64,000 nt of DNA from Tretioscincus oriximinensis (GCA_022410635.1 JAJVDF010000018.1:3844754-3908753), one strand, 5' to 3'; counted from the first letter of the stretch, positions 1 to 11,408 are shown. Program-made: numbers and translations. Notes: generated from the sequence alone by a model not told the origin.

Positions 1-372
1 GCCCACCAGATGCACCTGGACAGTCCGAACAGAGGAAAGCAAAATATGCTGCTCCTGTTCGTGACTCCCTGCAAATGGTATTTCAAAAGTCCTGCCTGTT
101 GCTCCATCCCGGAGGCTACATCCAGACAACTATCTTAGTATCCATTTATACCCTTAGTGTCCATAAACCTGTCTAGTCCTGTCTTGAAACTATCCAAGCT
201 GTTAGCTACCACTACCTCTTCAGGAAGTAAATTCCACAGGCCGATGACACTCTGGGTGAAAAAATACTTTCCTTTGTCTGTTCTCACTTTTCTACCCAAC
301 AGTTTTAAGGAGTGCCCTCTGGTCCTAATGTTGTGTGATAGAGAAAACATTTTTTCTCTATTCACTCTGTAG
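1..372 (-). mobile_element. CR1-like LINE family A, 3' end, runs off window
   Basis: On the minus strand this reads as the 3' end of a CR1-clade LINE: the last reverse transcriptase codons (gtttatggacactaagggta and upstream) followed by 3' UTR. It matches the copies at 12416, 17259 and 51267 almost base for base. The window begins inside its 3' UTR, so the TTCTTATG tail is missing. Bases 1-131 differ from 17331-17461 at only two positions, which indicates a recent common source. There is no intact frame. I am sure of the family relationship inside this window; the CR1 name rests on the RT encoded by longer copies. Confidence 0.85.
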
Positions 373-2309
373 ACTGCTCAAAATAAACCCATAGCATGGG
401 GAACAGCTACACAGCAGTGAAGTTGCAGTGATCTAGATATTTGCATCTTAACTTGGTTCACTTCACTGTCTTGTAATATGCATGCTATCCCCTTACCTAA
501 TTGTGATGAGAGAGGAAGGGGACTCTGCATTCAGAACAGAAGGCTAGATTACCATGTCTACATTCTATTTACAATTCTAGGCATACACCCAGGCATTAAC
601 CAGCCAAGAATCGTTGTCCATGACCATTCCCCACAGGTAAGTGTGGAATTGCCTCATATTATGTTTCAAATAAGTACCATTCACATGCACTGGGAGGCCT
701 TTTTAGTTAGTATTTTTCTGTGGAGGCAAATTATGGTCTAAGACCATACGTTTGTTGTCCATTCTTTCTATACTTCTTTCTAAAATTGTCTTTCATATCC
801 ATTTTATTCCTAATATAATCCCAAAATATTTAACCAGACCCCTAAAAAATGTTATTTCAGAAAATCTGGTAATGATGCTGGGTTTCCCATCATAATTACG
901 CATACAGTAGTATATCATAATGAGCTTGCTTGAAGTTACCGGAAGCCAGCCAAACTCATGAAAAATGACAAAAGCAAGTCAATTCCACAAACTACCAGCT
1001 GACTGACACAACAGTCGGTCCATGATTGCTTCTCTTATCTGGTGGGTCTTATTTAGATGCTGCAATGCCTCTTGGTGTCTGGAGGCGGTCTAAATGAAAA
1101 AGCAAATACAGTATTATACATGCAAAATGTCAGAAACCATAAAAAAAAGAAAGAAAAAGAAACCATAAGGCTTTGAAAATAAACATTTTAGAGGTAGAAA
1201 TGTAAGGTTATTTTAAATTTAGAAAAGTAGCAGTTATGCTGAGTATAGTTTGAAGGCAGGCAGCAACAAATAGCAAAATGATGAAAGGTAGGGAGATTTT
1301 TAAAAAAGCAAATGAAGATACATTTTGGAAAGAAATGTCATAGAATCAGTTTCTCATGTGCTAAATTTGTCCTTTCCAAGGTGACGTGCTTCCCCAAAGT
1401 ACATAGAACTAAACCTACAGATCTATATCAAGATAGATCATGCGATCTTAAGCAGTTAAGCATACTCGTGAGTGGTTTCTTGAACAAAGTAATAAGCAGC
1501 ATATGAGCTGAAGAGAGAACACAGCCCTTGCTGTTGCCAGGGATATGACAGAAACCATTCTCACCTTTCCCAAATAGACAGGTATACTGCTATCCAGGAT
1601 AAGCTATCTATGTGTGAAATCTGCAATGAATGCACAAAATATAATGCAGAAGTACTACTGTGCTTTGTATTCATACCGAAGGGTAGAACCAGAACCTTGA
1701 CTGAGCTCTAAAGCATAGTCTCCAAGCACTGGACTAAAACAGTGCAGAGATTCATTACACATGCAGTTGTTAAATGGTGTGACAACACAAATGGTATATT
1801 GTCAACAATGAAGCACAATTCCTCAGGGTGATGGTGCAAAATGCAGCAAGATCCACATCATATTTAAATTGCTTTAGCAGTTTTAATACCCCTTTCAGTT
1901 GCAGAACAGTTTGTGAATAAAAACATCCCATTAGGTTTCAATGAGAAAAGATACAATGAAAAAAAAATCAGTGGGAAGAACTGACCTCAAGGTCCCAGAA
2001 TTTAATATTAATTTAAAATAATGTGGACATTTTAGGCATATTAGATGCTGCTTGCAAGTATTATTGCCACTAATTGTTCACACTGGATGTGCATATTTGA
2101 AATACCAGTAAGCATTGTTCACTATCAAGATGTGAGGGGTAATGCTTTAAGTGTGTTTCATTTGTTCTGTTTGTACTGATTTTGTAAAATGTTGTGAGAT
2201 CCTTTGAGATCTTAGAGTTAAGAGTTAAATATAAATATTTGAAATAAAATCAACCTAGACATGTGGTTAGAATGTAAGTCTCTTACCTGGCTATATCCCA
2301 GATCAGTTT
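373..2309. other. Unique AT-rich sequence, no gene seen
   Basis: No reading frame here resembles a known protein, and I found no repeat shared with the rest of the window. There are short A-rich runs near 1141-1160. It is probably intergenic or intronic. Confidence 0.6.
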
Positions 2310-3668
2310 TGTACTCCTCCGAGAAAGGGGGAAAATGTGGAACCAGGAATCTATAAACCTGTGAGTCTGACTTCAATACCCGGAAAACTCCTTGAACAAG
2401 TTATAAAGCAGCATGTATGCCAGAACTTGGATAGAAATACATTAATTAACCAGAGCCAACATGGATTTGTAATAAACAAGTCATGCCAGACTAATCTAAT
2501 TTCTTTCTATGATAGAATTACCAAATGGGTTGATTAGGGAAATGCAGCAGACGTGGTGTATCTTGACTTCAGTAAAGCATTTGACAAAGTATTGCATTCC
2601 ATCCTTATTGAAAAAATAGTAAAGTATGGAACTGAGAAAACAATAGTTAGATGGATTCAAAACTGGCTTAGTGATCATACTCAAAGAGTGGTAATAAATG
2701 GTAGTGGATACAATTGGAAGAATGTTTCACAAGGGTCTGTCCTGGGCCCAGTGCTTTTAACATATTTATAAATGACCTAGATGAGGGAACTGAAGGAAAA
2801 CGTATCAAATTTCCTGATGGCATAATGTTANGTGGTGTTGCTAATACTAAACAAGATAGAGAAAGGATTCAAAAAGATCTAGACAACCTGGAACTATGGA
2901 CTGAAACTAACAGAATGGTATTTAACAGAGAGAAATGCAAGATCCTACATCTGGGCAATAAAAATGAATACAGCACGTATAGGATGGGAGGTGAAAAGGA
3001 TCTGGATGTATTGGTAGATCACAGCCTAAACATGAGTCAACAGTGTGAAACAGCTGCAAAAAAGGCAAACACAATCCTCGGGTGTATTAAGAGGAACATA
3101 GAATCTCGATCATGTGAATTAATTATTTCTCTCTACAGTACTTTGGTAAGGCCACACTTGGAATACTGTGTTTAGTTCTGGGGTGGGGAGGGCAATTTTA
3201 AAAGGACATTGATAAACTAGAGCAAGCTCAAAAGAGAGTTGCAAGGATGGTGTGTGGTCTGGAAACTATGTCCTATGAGGAACGGTTAAAGGATCTAGGG
3301 ATGTTTAGTCTGCAAAAGGGAAGACTGAGAAGGGTCTTGATAGCTGTCTACAAATATCTGAAGGGCTGTCACAGAGCAGAGGGATCAGCATTGTTCTCAT
3401 TGGCACATGGAAGGACTAGAAACAATGGAATGAAACTGGAAGGGAGTAGATTTAGATTAGATGTCAGAAAAAACTTTCTAACAGTCAGGGTGATAAACCA
3501 GTGGAACAGACTGCCATAGGAGGTGGTGAGTTTGCCTTCACTGGAAGTCTTCAAACAGAGGCTGGACAGTCATCTGTCTGGGTTGGTTTAATGAATCCTG
3601 CATTGATCAGGGGGTTGGACCTGATGACCCTGGAGGTCCCTTCCAACGCTATGATTCTATAATTCTAC
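2310..3668 (+). mobile_element. CR1-like LINE family B, 5'-truncated copy
   Basis: This is a 5'-truncated non-LTR retrotransposon of about 1.36 kb. It starts in the middle of the reverse transcriptase domain and runs through the C-terminal region into the classic CR1 3' end (gatgaccctggaggtccctt, then tatgattctataattctac-type 8-mers). The tail matches the fragments at 20842-21035 (minus strand) and 23563-23786. A SINE 3' piece follows directly at 3675. The left boundary is soft because the first 25 bases are diverged. Confidence 0.9.
2337..3550 (+). pseudogene. Dead CR1 reverse transcriptase (family B)
   Basis: In its intact form this polymerase copies LINE RNA into DNA at the nicked target. 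The visible blocks follow RT order: QHGFVINKSCQTNL (fingers), YLDFSKAFDKV at about 2556 (first catalytic aspartate motif), the QGSVLGP block at about 2735, and NIFINDLDEG. The catalytic box that should read F-A-D-D reads FPDG at 2810-2821, so the second aspartate is lost. An in-frame TAG lies at 2535-2537. A one-base loss near 2755 shifts the frame between the QGSVLGP and NIFINDLD blocks. A further TAG at 3173-3175 follows EYCV. The thumb/C-terminal part continues to about 3519. It is a fossil with no possible activity. Confidence 0.9.
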
Positions 3669-3674
3669 AATTCT

Positions 3675-3860
3675 TTGAAGCCAGCTGGGTGACCTTGGGC
3701 AAGTCACAGTTTTCTGGAGCTCCCTCAATANCACCTACTTCACAAGGTGNCCATTGTGTGTAACAGTTATAAAAGGAACAGAAGGTTGTGTAAGCCACTT
3801 TGATTTCCTTTGGGTTGAGAAAAGTGGGGTATAAAAACCAANTCTCCTCTTCCTCTTTCT
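3675..3860 (+). mobile_element. Sauria-type SINE, 3' part
   Basis: The segment carries gccagctgggtgaccttggg, the cacctacttcacaaggtg block and the terminal gagaaaagtggggtataaaa followed by a CTC/CTT-rich stretch. The same order is found at 21554 and 31840. The tRNA-like head with A and B boxes is absent, so the copy is 5'-truncated. It sits immediately after the CR1 family B tail at 3668, so one may have inserted at the end of the other. Confidence 0.82.
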
Positions 3861-6269
3861 CTTCCTCCTCCTCCTTGGTAGGGGTGACTCAGAAATGCAG
3901 GCCCTACATCCTTGTTCTCTCAGAGTATGATGAGTGCACTAGAAGTATATGAGATCTGCATGATCTTAAACATATCTATGAGCAACAAAACTTCCCCAGC
4001 TGTAGTATTTGAATAGCCAGGCCTAATGGCAGCTTTATGAATAGCACATCACTGCTTTTGAGTGCTACGTTCTAACAGCAGTTCCTTGCAGGAGCTGCTG
4101 GCCTGTAGATTCACTAAATATGAGGCATATCCAGTATTTTGAACTGTAAATCTATTTACATATTACATTTTTCTTTTAAGGACAAAACACAAAGCAAGTT
4201 TTTTTGTGGATTCAGCCATATACAGGAACTATTTCTCTTGGAACTGCTGTTCTAATGAATATTTGATATGACCTTGATAAACAACAATCACTAACAAGAT
4301 AAATTAGGCTACACAATGATGGTAGAGTCAGTTAATTCTTTTCTGTTTCTTGAACTTTAGTTTGTTCTTCAAAGCACATGCTAAGAAATCAGAATGTCTG
4401 CTAGTTGAGGAAATTAGATAATTTCTGAGTCAGGAAGGTATAGCAAAGGGGTGAGCAGTGGTCTTAGGGAACACAGAAAAAGAATATACCAGGGTAGAAA
4501 TAGCTATTCTGTTCTCACAGGGTTGCTTCATAGCTAGCTCTCTGCTGATTGCTATTTAATCAACTATTTAAAATCCTGTTTTGAGACTTTCATCAAATCC
4601 CAAATCCCAGAGACTAAAAGTGAAAGAAATTAAAACAGAAAAAGAAATCTCTGCAGAATCCAGACTATGTGTAAATGTGTCCTAGTTATATGGCTTTGGT
4701 CCCACCCACAAGGCAACAAAGAAGGCAGGGTCTATATAGTCCCCCGGAATAGCTCCTGAAGAAGGTTAAAGTGAAGGAGGAGTTGTGTTTTTATAGTTAG
4801 ATGAAGTTCTTTTATTTTTGGAATCCTCTCACGTTGCAGGCTCCAAAGGGATTAGTAAAGATTTTCTTTTTCCAGTGTGAGATGAAACAGAAGGGAAGAA
4901 GGAGGGGGGAAACCCAAATGAGAATGAAGAATATACCAAACAAATTAACATTTTTTTCCTTTTTTGATGAACTTGTTTGCTTGGTTCCTGTTTCAAAGGT
5001 ATCTTGGATAGAAAAATAAAAAAGTGTGTGTGGTTTTTTTTTTTGTTAAAATAAGAATGAGAATAAATAATATGTTAACACTATTTAAAAGAGTAACTTT
5101 AAAAAAAAACTTTTTTCTCTGTAGGGTATATCTTATTCCCCAAATCATTCAAGAATCTTGGGGACAGTGTGGGGTTTATTCTTCTGCACCGCTCTCTTAT
5201 ACATCTTGCCAAAGAAGAGAGAGGCCATGCCTTTGATAGGCTACTGAATCTCCATTAGGCGCAGTACATAGCCAGAAGCACACCCAAAACACATTAGGGA
5301 GGGAGGTCTCAGTGGATTTCCTGCCATTCTTGCTGGCTTTTGCCAGCAGTTTTTAATTTTTCCACCAATGTTCCAGAGCAGGAAATTTAAACCTATGATA
5401 TATCAAAAAGCAGCAGAAGCAAAACAGGAGATCTGTGACATACCCATAATTATTGTAGGTCTTGATCCTTGGGGTGCTTCTGGCTTCCAAGATCACACAA
5501 TTGAAAACTTGCAGAAATGTAGGGATTATTTATTTTTAAAAAGCCATGAGGTTTGTGCTCGCTCAGCAAGCACTTTGTCTCAAATGGGGCGAAAGTGGGG
5601 CAGGGAAGGAGGGCCAACTGTGAAGTAGATTTAGATCTACTACACTGTTTTCCAAACCACTTCTTTACCCCAGACGTTTATTTCTTTTGATGCTCAAACA
5701 AGTGCTGCCTAACTTTTTGTTAGTTTATAAGGTGCTATAATATTTTGCATTTAACACAGTCTTTCCCCCGAGCTTGAATAATCAATTAGTAATTTTTTAA
5801 ACATGAAAATGATTGGATCCTGTGGAAATGTAGGGTTTGTTGCAATATTGGTGTGTTCCAATTTAATACATGCAGTGAAGAGCAACACTTGGTGTCATAA
5901 ATTATGTTGGATGTTGTCCTTGCAGTGATGTCATTAATGATCTAGCATGAATGCAAATAAATAAATAAATGTTCCTTGATATTATCAGCCAATTTGGACA
6001 GATAAATTTAAGGGACAAAGCAACAGTCATTACTGTTCATATATTAAAACTATAATCAGATTTCAAAAAAATCCAAAAAGAAATTGCAAATCAAATTCAA
6101 TGAGAGGGGTGAGGGGACGATAACATAACTAGGAGGCCAGTGATACCTCTTTGTGTGTCCTACCAGCCATGTGTGGGATTTCCTCACATGGCCTCCACTA
6201 CATTTTTTTACCTGGTTCTAACCAGGATGTTTCAATTATATGATTCTTCAGCCATATGTGTAAGACTGT
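3861..6269. other. Unique sequence, no gene seen
   Basis: No supported gene. Several homopolymer T/A runs (5032-5044, 5100-5110) and a short AAAT run near 5956-5970 are present. Reading frames are at most about 90 codons and show no recognisable motif. Confidence 0.55.
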
Positions 6270-6388
6270 ATCACTTATTTATACCCCTGAAATTGGATAT
6301 TCACAATAAAGCATGGATATTCTGGAATAAATCTGTCCACATTGATTTTATTGTGGAATATCCAACTATAGTGGAATAAATAAGTGAT
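6270..6388. mobile_element. Foldback MITE-like element
   Basis: The two ends are near-complementary. The left arm 6270-6311 (atcacttatttatacccctg...) pairs with the right arm 6347-6388 (...ggaataaataagtgat), with roughly 80 percent identity over 42 bases and a 35-base loop. Such short, gene-free inverted repeats are typical of miniature DNA transposons. I see no second copy in the window, so the call rests on structure alone. Confidence 0.55.
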
Positions 6389-6804
6389 GTGTGAATGCAA
6401 CTTTTTCACTTGGCTTCTCAATGCATTCGGAAAATTGTTGCAATAGAAATGCCATCAGCCATTGCTAATCTTTTCTGGAAGCATTGGAAAATGCTTCTTA
6501 TTTTATTGCGCAGCTGCTTGCAGCCCTGGTGTATGCCATACTGTCATGGGAAGATGCGAGCCAGCAGGACTGCAGAATTGTAGCTGACTAATGTGCTTTC
6601 TCTTGCATTCCTGTTGCCAGTTCCACGCAGATTCTAAATGTTGGTATGATCCCAGTGAAATCTGCAGTTTCACTCGTTCTGTTGAGAGGATCCATCGTTA
6701 CAACTTTTTAACTGATTCTAAAAATCCTTTTAGCAAAGCATCATGAAGGCCTTTGGAGAGCTTGCCATGTTCCCATTTCCTTTGTTTTGCTTTTCATGTA
6801 AGCA

Positions 6805-8850
6805 AGGTGAGTTCCCAGAAGACTCTTGCAATTCTACGCAAAAAAGCCCATTGAAGAGATGGACATTAACAAAAAATGTGCATTTGACTGCTGTCATGCT
6901 GAATGACCCTTGCTCAACGCATGAAAAAGAAATAAAATTATTAGACATGTTAACTGATTGCCTCCTAGAGCAGGTGTTTCTAGAACCAACCAGGGGAAAG
7001 AGAATCCTGGATTTAGTCTTAAGTAATGAACAGAGATGTAACTAACTGATTCCATAGGAAACAGTGACCACAACACAATAACTTTAAACTTGAATGTGGA
7101 TAGAAAATTGTCAAGAAAATTGTCAAACCTTCAACTTTCACACAGGAAATTTTCCCCAAATGAGGAAAATGGTAAAAAGAAAATTAGGGAAAGTGAGAAA
7201 GGTCCAGTCCCTTCAAAAACATGGAAACTGTTTGCAAAAACAACATTGGAAGCTCAAATAAAATGCATTCCCAAGACAAGAAAGGGATTCGCCAAGTCCA
7301 AAAGATCACCTGTATGGCTTACCACTGCAGTAAGGGAAGTCATTAGAATGAAAAGAAACTCATTTAAAAAGTAGAAGGCTTATCGTAGTGAAGAGAACAG
7401 AAGGGAGCACAAACTGTGGCAAACCAAATGCACGGTGGTAGTCAGGGATGCGAAGAAAAACTTTGAGGAGCACATTGCAAAGAATATTAAAAGAAATAAT
7501 AAGGACTTTTTCAAATACATCAGAAATAAGAATCCTACCAGGAAAGCGGTCGGACCACTAGACAGCAATGGCCAAAAGTGGATAATCAAGGAGGACAGGG
7601 AGATTGCAGAGAGGTTAAATGAATTTTTTGCTTCAGTATTCACTGACAAAGACAGAGGGTATTTACCCGCAACAGATTTAGTTTTCTCAGGAAGAACACC
7701 AGAGGAATTAAACTGGATAGAGATAACAAGGGAGGTGGCCCTTGCTAGCCTTAATAATCTGAATATTAATAAATTCCCAGTGCCAGATGGCATTCATCCT
7801 AGAATTCTTAAAGAACTCAAATGTGAAATGGCTGAACTTCTAACCAAAATATTTAATCTTTCCTTAATATCAGGCACACTGCCAGTAGATTGGAGGGTAG
7901 CTAACGTAACACCAATCTTCAAAGAAAGATCCTGGGGTGATCCCGGAAAGTATAGACCCGTCAGTTTAACATAAGTTTCAGGTAAAGTGTTGGAAACCAT
8001 AATTAAGGACAAAATTACTAAACACATGGAGATTGCTGATTGAAACTCTGCATGGGCTCTGCAAAGGTAAGTCATGCCTTACTAACTTGTGAGAATTCTT
8101 TGAGGGTGTTAACACACATGTGGATAAAGGGCATTCAGTCTGTCTAGATTTTCAGAAGGTTTTCATAAAGTCCCTCATTAAAGGCTCCTAAAAATGTCAC
8201 ACACACATGGTATAAGAGGACAGATTTTGTCCTAGCTAAAAGATAGAAAACAGAGGGTAGTAATAAATGGTTCTCTGAGTAGAAAGAGGTAAGAAGTGGG
8301 GTACCCCAGGAGTCTGTACTCGGACCTTTCCTTTCAATATATTCATAAATGATCTGGATGCCGAGGTAAATAGTGAAGTAGCCAAGTTTGCTGATGACAC
8401 TAAACTGTTCAGGGTAGTGAAAACTGAAAGCAGAGTGATCTATTGAAATTTGCATCAAAGTGGCAAATGCACTTCAATTTAAGCAAGTGTAAAGTCATGC
8501 ACATTGCGGCAAAGAACCCCATTTACTCCTACCAACTGAGGGGCACCAAGCATTTTGTGACCGAAAAAGAAAAGGATCTTGGGGTTGTCAACCCAGTGTG
8601 CAGCAGCAGCAAAAAAGACAAATTCCATGTTGGGGATGATTAGGAAAGGAATCGAAAACAAGTCAGCAAATGTTGTTTTGCCTCTTTATAAATCTGTGGG
8701 GAGGCCACATTTGGAATACTTTCTTCAGTTCTGGTCAACTCATCTCAAGAGGGATATTGTGGAATTATAGAAGGTGCAGAAAAGGGCAACAAAAATGATT
8801 AAGGGCTGAAGCACCTCCTTTATGAAGACAGGCTGCAACATCTGGGCCTC
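6805..8850 (+). pseudogene. Dead CR1 ORF2: endonuclease plus reverse transcriptase
   Basis: ORF2 proteins of this clade carry an AP-type endonuclease followed by RT. Endonuclease remnants are GEFPED at about 6810 (where families have G-D-F-N), LEPTRGKRILDLVLSN at about 6980-7028, and GNSDHN at 7057-7074, which holds the conserved S-D-H motif. A frameshift separates the last two blocks. The linker and RT start follow, with VVRDAKKNFEEHI at about 7435 and DWRVANVTPIF at about 7890, then KYRPVSLT ending at a TAA (7972-7974). Downstream pieces lie in several frames but still include the catalytic F-A-D-D at 8387-8398. A TAG at 7372-7374 and a deletion near 8040 add to the damage. Confidence 0.88.
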
Positions 8851-9172
8851 TTCAGCCTCAAAAGGCAATGTTTGAGAAGTGGTTGAAGTGTACAAAATCA
8901 TGCATGGGATGGATAGAGTGAATAGAGAAAAATCTTTTCTCTATCATACAATATTAGGACTAGAGGGCACTCCTTGAAACTGATGTACAGAAAAGTGAGA
9001 ACTGACAAAGTATTTTTTCGCCCAGAAGGTCATCAGTCTGTGGAATTTACTTCCTGAAGAGGTGGTGGTAGCTAACAGCTTGGATAGCTTCAAGACAGGA
9101 CTAGACAGGTTTATGGACACCAAGAGTATAAATGGGGCCTTGGCTGGATGTCTGGATGCTGCCTCCGGGATG
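6805..9172 (+). mobile_element. CR1-like LINE family A, longest copy
   Basis: This is about 2.4 kb of a CR1-clade LINE. It starts within the endonuclease domain, passes through the whole reverse transcriptase region and ends in the 3' UTR at about 9172 (gctgcctccgggatgg), without the last roughly 190 bases and the TTCTTATG tail that other copies have. The part from about 7880 on aligns with 51267-52590. It is both 5'-truncated and 3'-shortened. The flanks at both ends look unique. Confidence 0.9.
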
Positions 9173-9556
9173 GTGGGAAGAAATTCTTTTCAATGGTAAA
9201 ATCATATCAAATATGAACAGTTTGATTCGCGCCCATGTTTGTTTTGAATAGAAGACTGGTTTGGTTTCATCAAATGTCCATACCTTTGAAGCACTGCATG
9301 TTATGTTCAGTGCATACAACTACAAAAGTGAATGTTTAATTGAATTTCTGAACATGAACTGAATGTTGCGTACTTCTAGCTAGAATAGGTTCCACTTGCT
9401 GTCTGTATGGTGAAGTTCCTCAACGTAATATCCTAAGGAAGCTTGTACTGTGCACAAGAAATGGAAGTGAGGGAGGAATAGGCATGTTTTGAGGTACCAG
9501 AGGTCTAATACTGAAAGGTCTTTGCCAAACAAGATAGCTGGGGAGCTCTGTTTGAA
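9173..9556. other. Unique sequence, no gene seen
   Basis: Short unique spacer between the family A LINE and the SINE at 9557. No frame, motif or repeat recognised. Confidence 0.5.
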
Positions 9557-9703
9557 TGGCTCAGTTGCTTAGATAACAGACTCTCATCTGGGAGATCGGG
9601 TTTTGAAGCCCTGTGTCGGATGAATTGCATGAATTGCAAGAATACATGGAAACACCACAATCTGGTGGGGAAGATAAAATGTAAGCCTTCGGACAAAATA
9701 CCC
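9557..9703 (+). mobile_element. tRNA-derived SINE (second head type)
   Basis: The head ggctcagttgcttagataac and the B-box-like gggttttgaagccctgtgtc match the copies at 42620 and, inverted, at 27348. The body (tgaattgcaagaatacatgg, ggtggggaagataaaatgta) also matches. About 60 bases present in the 27045-27348 copy are missing after ctgtgtcgga, so this copy carries an internal deletion. Its 3' end passes directly into the CTT microsatellite. Confidence 0.8.
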
Positions 9704-9876
9704 CTTCTTCTTCTTCTTCTTCTTCTTCTTCTTCTTCTTCTTCTTCTTCTTCTTCTTCTTCTTCTTCTTCTTCTTCTTCTTCTTCTTCTTCTTCTTCTNN
9801 NNNNNNNNNNNNNNNNNNNNNNNNNNNNNNNNNNNNNNNNNNNNNNNNNNNNNNNNNNNNNCTTCTCCTTCTCCTC

Positions 9877-9901
<25 letters not shown>
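9704..9901 (+). repeat. (CTT)n microsatellite with 63-base N gap
   Basis: Uninterrupted CTT triplets run to 9798, a gap of unknown bases covers 9799-9861, and the far side changes to TCC triplets. The array grows from the 3' tail of the SINE just before it. The gap means the true length is unknown. Long runs of L, S or R predicted here are translations of the repeat and do not represent a protein. Confidence 0.95.
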
Positions 9902-9907
<6 letters not shown>

Positions 9908-10229
9908 ACAGTAACCACGATGAAAGGCAAAGTCAACATTCCTTTGTATTCAGATTTCTCCTTGTGATACGGTCTTCTCTTAAATCTGTCCTATGTTTTG
10001 ACTGCAGCAGAATACAAACTTCAGTTTCACATAATTGTTTACGTGAACAAAACAGAGATAGCTCTATATCTACAAAATGGATCCATTTATATGCAGTGCA
10101 CTTTGAATATTTATACGGTTTTTCTTCGTTATGGGACTTAGATTTCAGATAAATTGTAATATATCAGAATACATAATACAGGAGGAACATTTTCACTTAG
10201 TCTGTTCTGGAATCTTAAAGTAAGATTAT
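9902..10229. other. Unique sequence, no gene seen
   Basis: No motif or shared repeat recognised between the microsatellite and the small element at 10241. Confidence 0.5.
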
Positions 10230-10350
10230 ATATTGCTTTGTCCAGCAAAGGAGCTAGCAGCACTTTGAGACTAACTTGAGAAAAGTGGTTGGCATAAGCT
10301 TTCGTAGACAGGTCTACTTCTTCAGATGCTGAGGGACTAATATTGCTTTG
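10230..10350 (+). mobile_element. 99-bp repeat R with 11-bp target duplications
   Basis: The element occupies 10241-10339 (tccagcaaaggagc ... gctgagggacta). It is flanked by the identical 11-mer atattgctttg at 10230-10240 and 10340-10350, which I read as a target-site duplication. The interior (cactttgagactaac, cataagctttcgtagac, ctacttcttcagatg) recurs at 19254-19600 and 49300-49440. I do not recognise the family by name. An 11-base duplication fits retroposition, or a DNA element with an unusual duplication length. Confidence 0.75.
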
Positions 10351-10362
10351 TGTTTGATCAGA

Positions 10363-10785
10363 CTAAGGCTGCGTGCACACAGCATTTTTCTACCTCATTT
10401 GCAGCATTGTGAGGAAGANTCGAGCACATGTGCTAAGCATTTTTCAGCAGTTGAACCGCAATAAACGCCATTTTTTCCTGGAATAAAATATTGCTGGGAT
10501 ATCAGACATCGTTCTGGAGGACCTCTGTACTCTCATGTGTATGTGTGTGCACAAATTACATGTGAGATGTTAAAACAAGCAAGAATGGAGCAGTTGTTTC
10601 TATTGGCTGTTGCGAGTAAAAAAAGAATTCTTGGATTGCACTGCCACGAGATCAATGTGCGGTATTACAGAACTGAGGCATTGATCACAGAATATATAGG
10701 TTTGGTGTGCACGGATGTGCAATTGCTATATCTCAGAATATAGCTTTGTAGTGGTTTTTAAGTCATCATGTGCATGCAGCCTAAG
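10363..10785. mobile_element. Non-autonomous DNA transposon with terminal inverted repeats
   Basis: The left end ctaaggctgcgtgcacac (10363-10380) is the inverted match of the right end atgtgcatgcagcctaag (10768-10785), 16 of 18 positions. The interior of about 385 bases has no transposase frame. Ends of this sort are seen in hAT-like MITEs, but I cannot make out a clean 8-base target duplication. It lies 13 bases downstream of repeat R. Confidence 0.7.
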
Positions 10786-10971
10786 ATTGTTTGTATACAG
10801 GGATGGTGACATGGCCTATTTTAATTTAATATTTCTAAATATGAATACATAGCATTGGTTTTATTCAGAAACAAGCTAGTACTAATCATCCTTTTCAAGT
10901 TTTGAATAATTTTATGTCTATATAATTTTTAATTTTTCAGTCACTCAGTGTATAAGTAGCATTTCTGCACT

Positions 10972-11408
10972 TATAAGAACATAACATAATAAGAGCCATA
11001 CTGGATCGGGCCAGAGCCCACATAGTCCAGCATTCTGTCTCATACAGAAGCTCACCAGATATACCTGGGCAATCTGAATAGAGACAAGCAAAGTATACAC
11101 CTGTTCATGACTCCTTGCAAATGGTATTTCATGAATACTAGCTGTTGCTCCATCCCAGAGGCAACAACCAGATATCCATCTTAGTACCCATTTATATCCT
11201 TGGTGTCCATAAGTACCCTTGATAGTCCTGTCTTGAAGCTATCCAAGCTGTTAGCTACCACTACCTCTTCAGGAAGTAAATTCCACAGGCCAATAACCCT
11301 CTGGGTGAAAAAATACTTTGCTTTTCTGTTCTCATTTTTCTGCCCATCAATTTCAAGGAGTGCCCTCTGGTCCTAGTGTTATGTGATAGATAAAACATTA
11401 TCTTCTCT
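10972..11408 (-). mobile_element. CR1-like LINE family A, 3' end
   Basis: Read on the minus strand, this copy runs from the last RT codons through the 3' UTR to the terminal cttatgttcttat-type 8-mers, which appear here as ttataagaacataacat at 10972. It is clearly more diverged from the 51267 copy than the pieces at 1 and 12416, so it is an older insertion. The break near 11408 is the 5' truncation. Confidence 0.85.

Noticed and set aside
9505..9967. Arginine-, leucine- and serine-rich frames around 9.7-9.9 kb
   Set aside because: Products of CTT/TCC repeats and an N gap.
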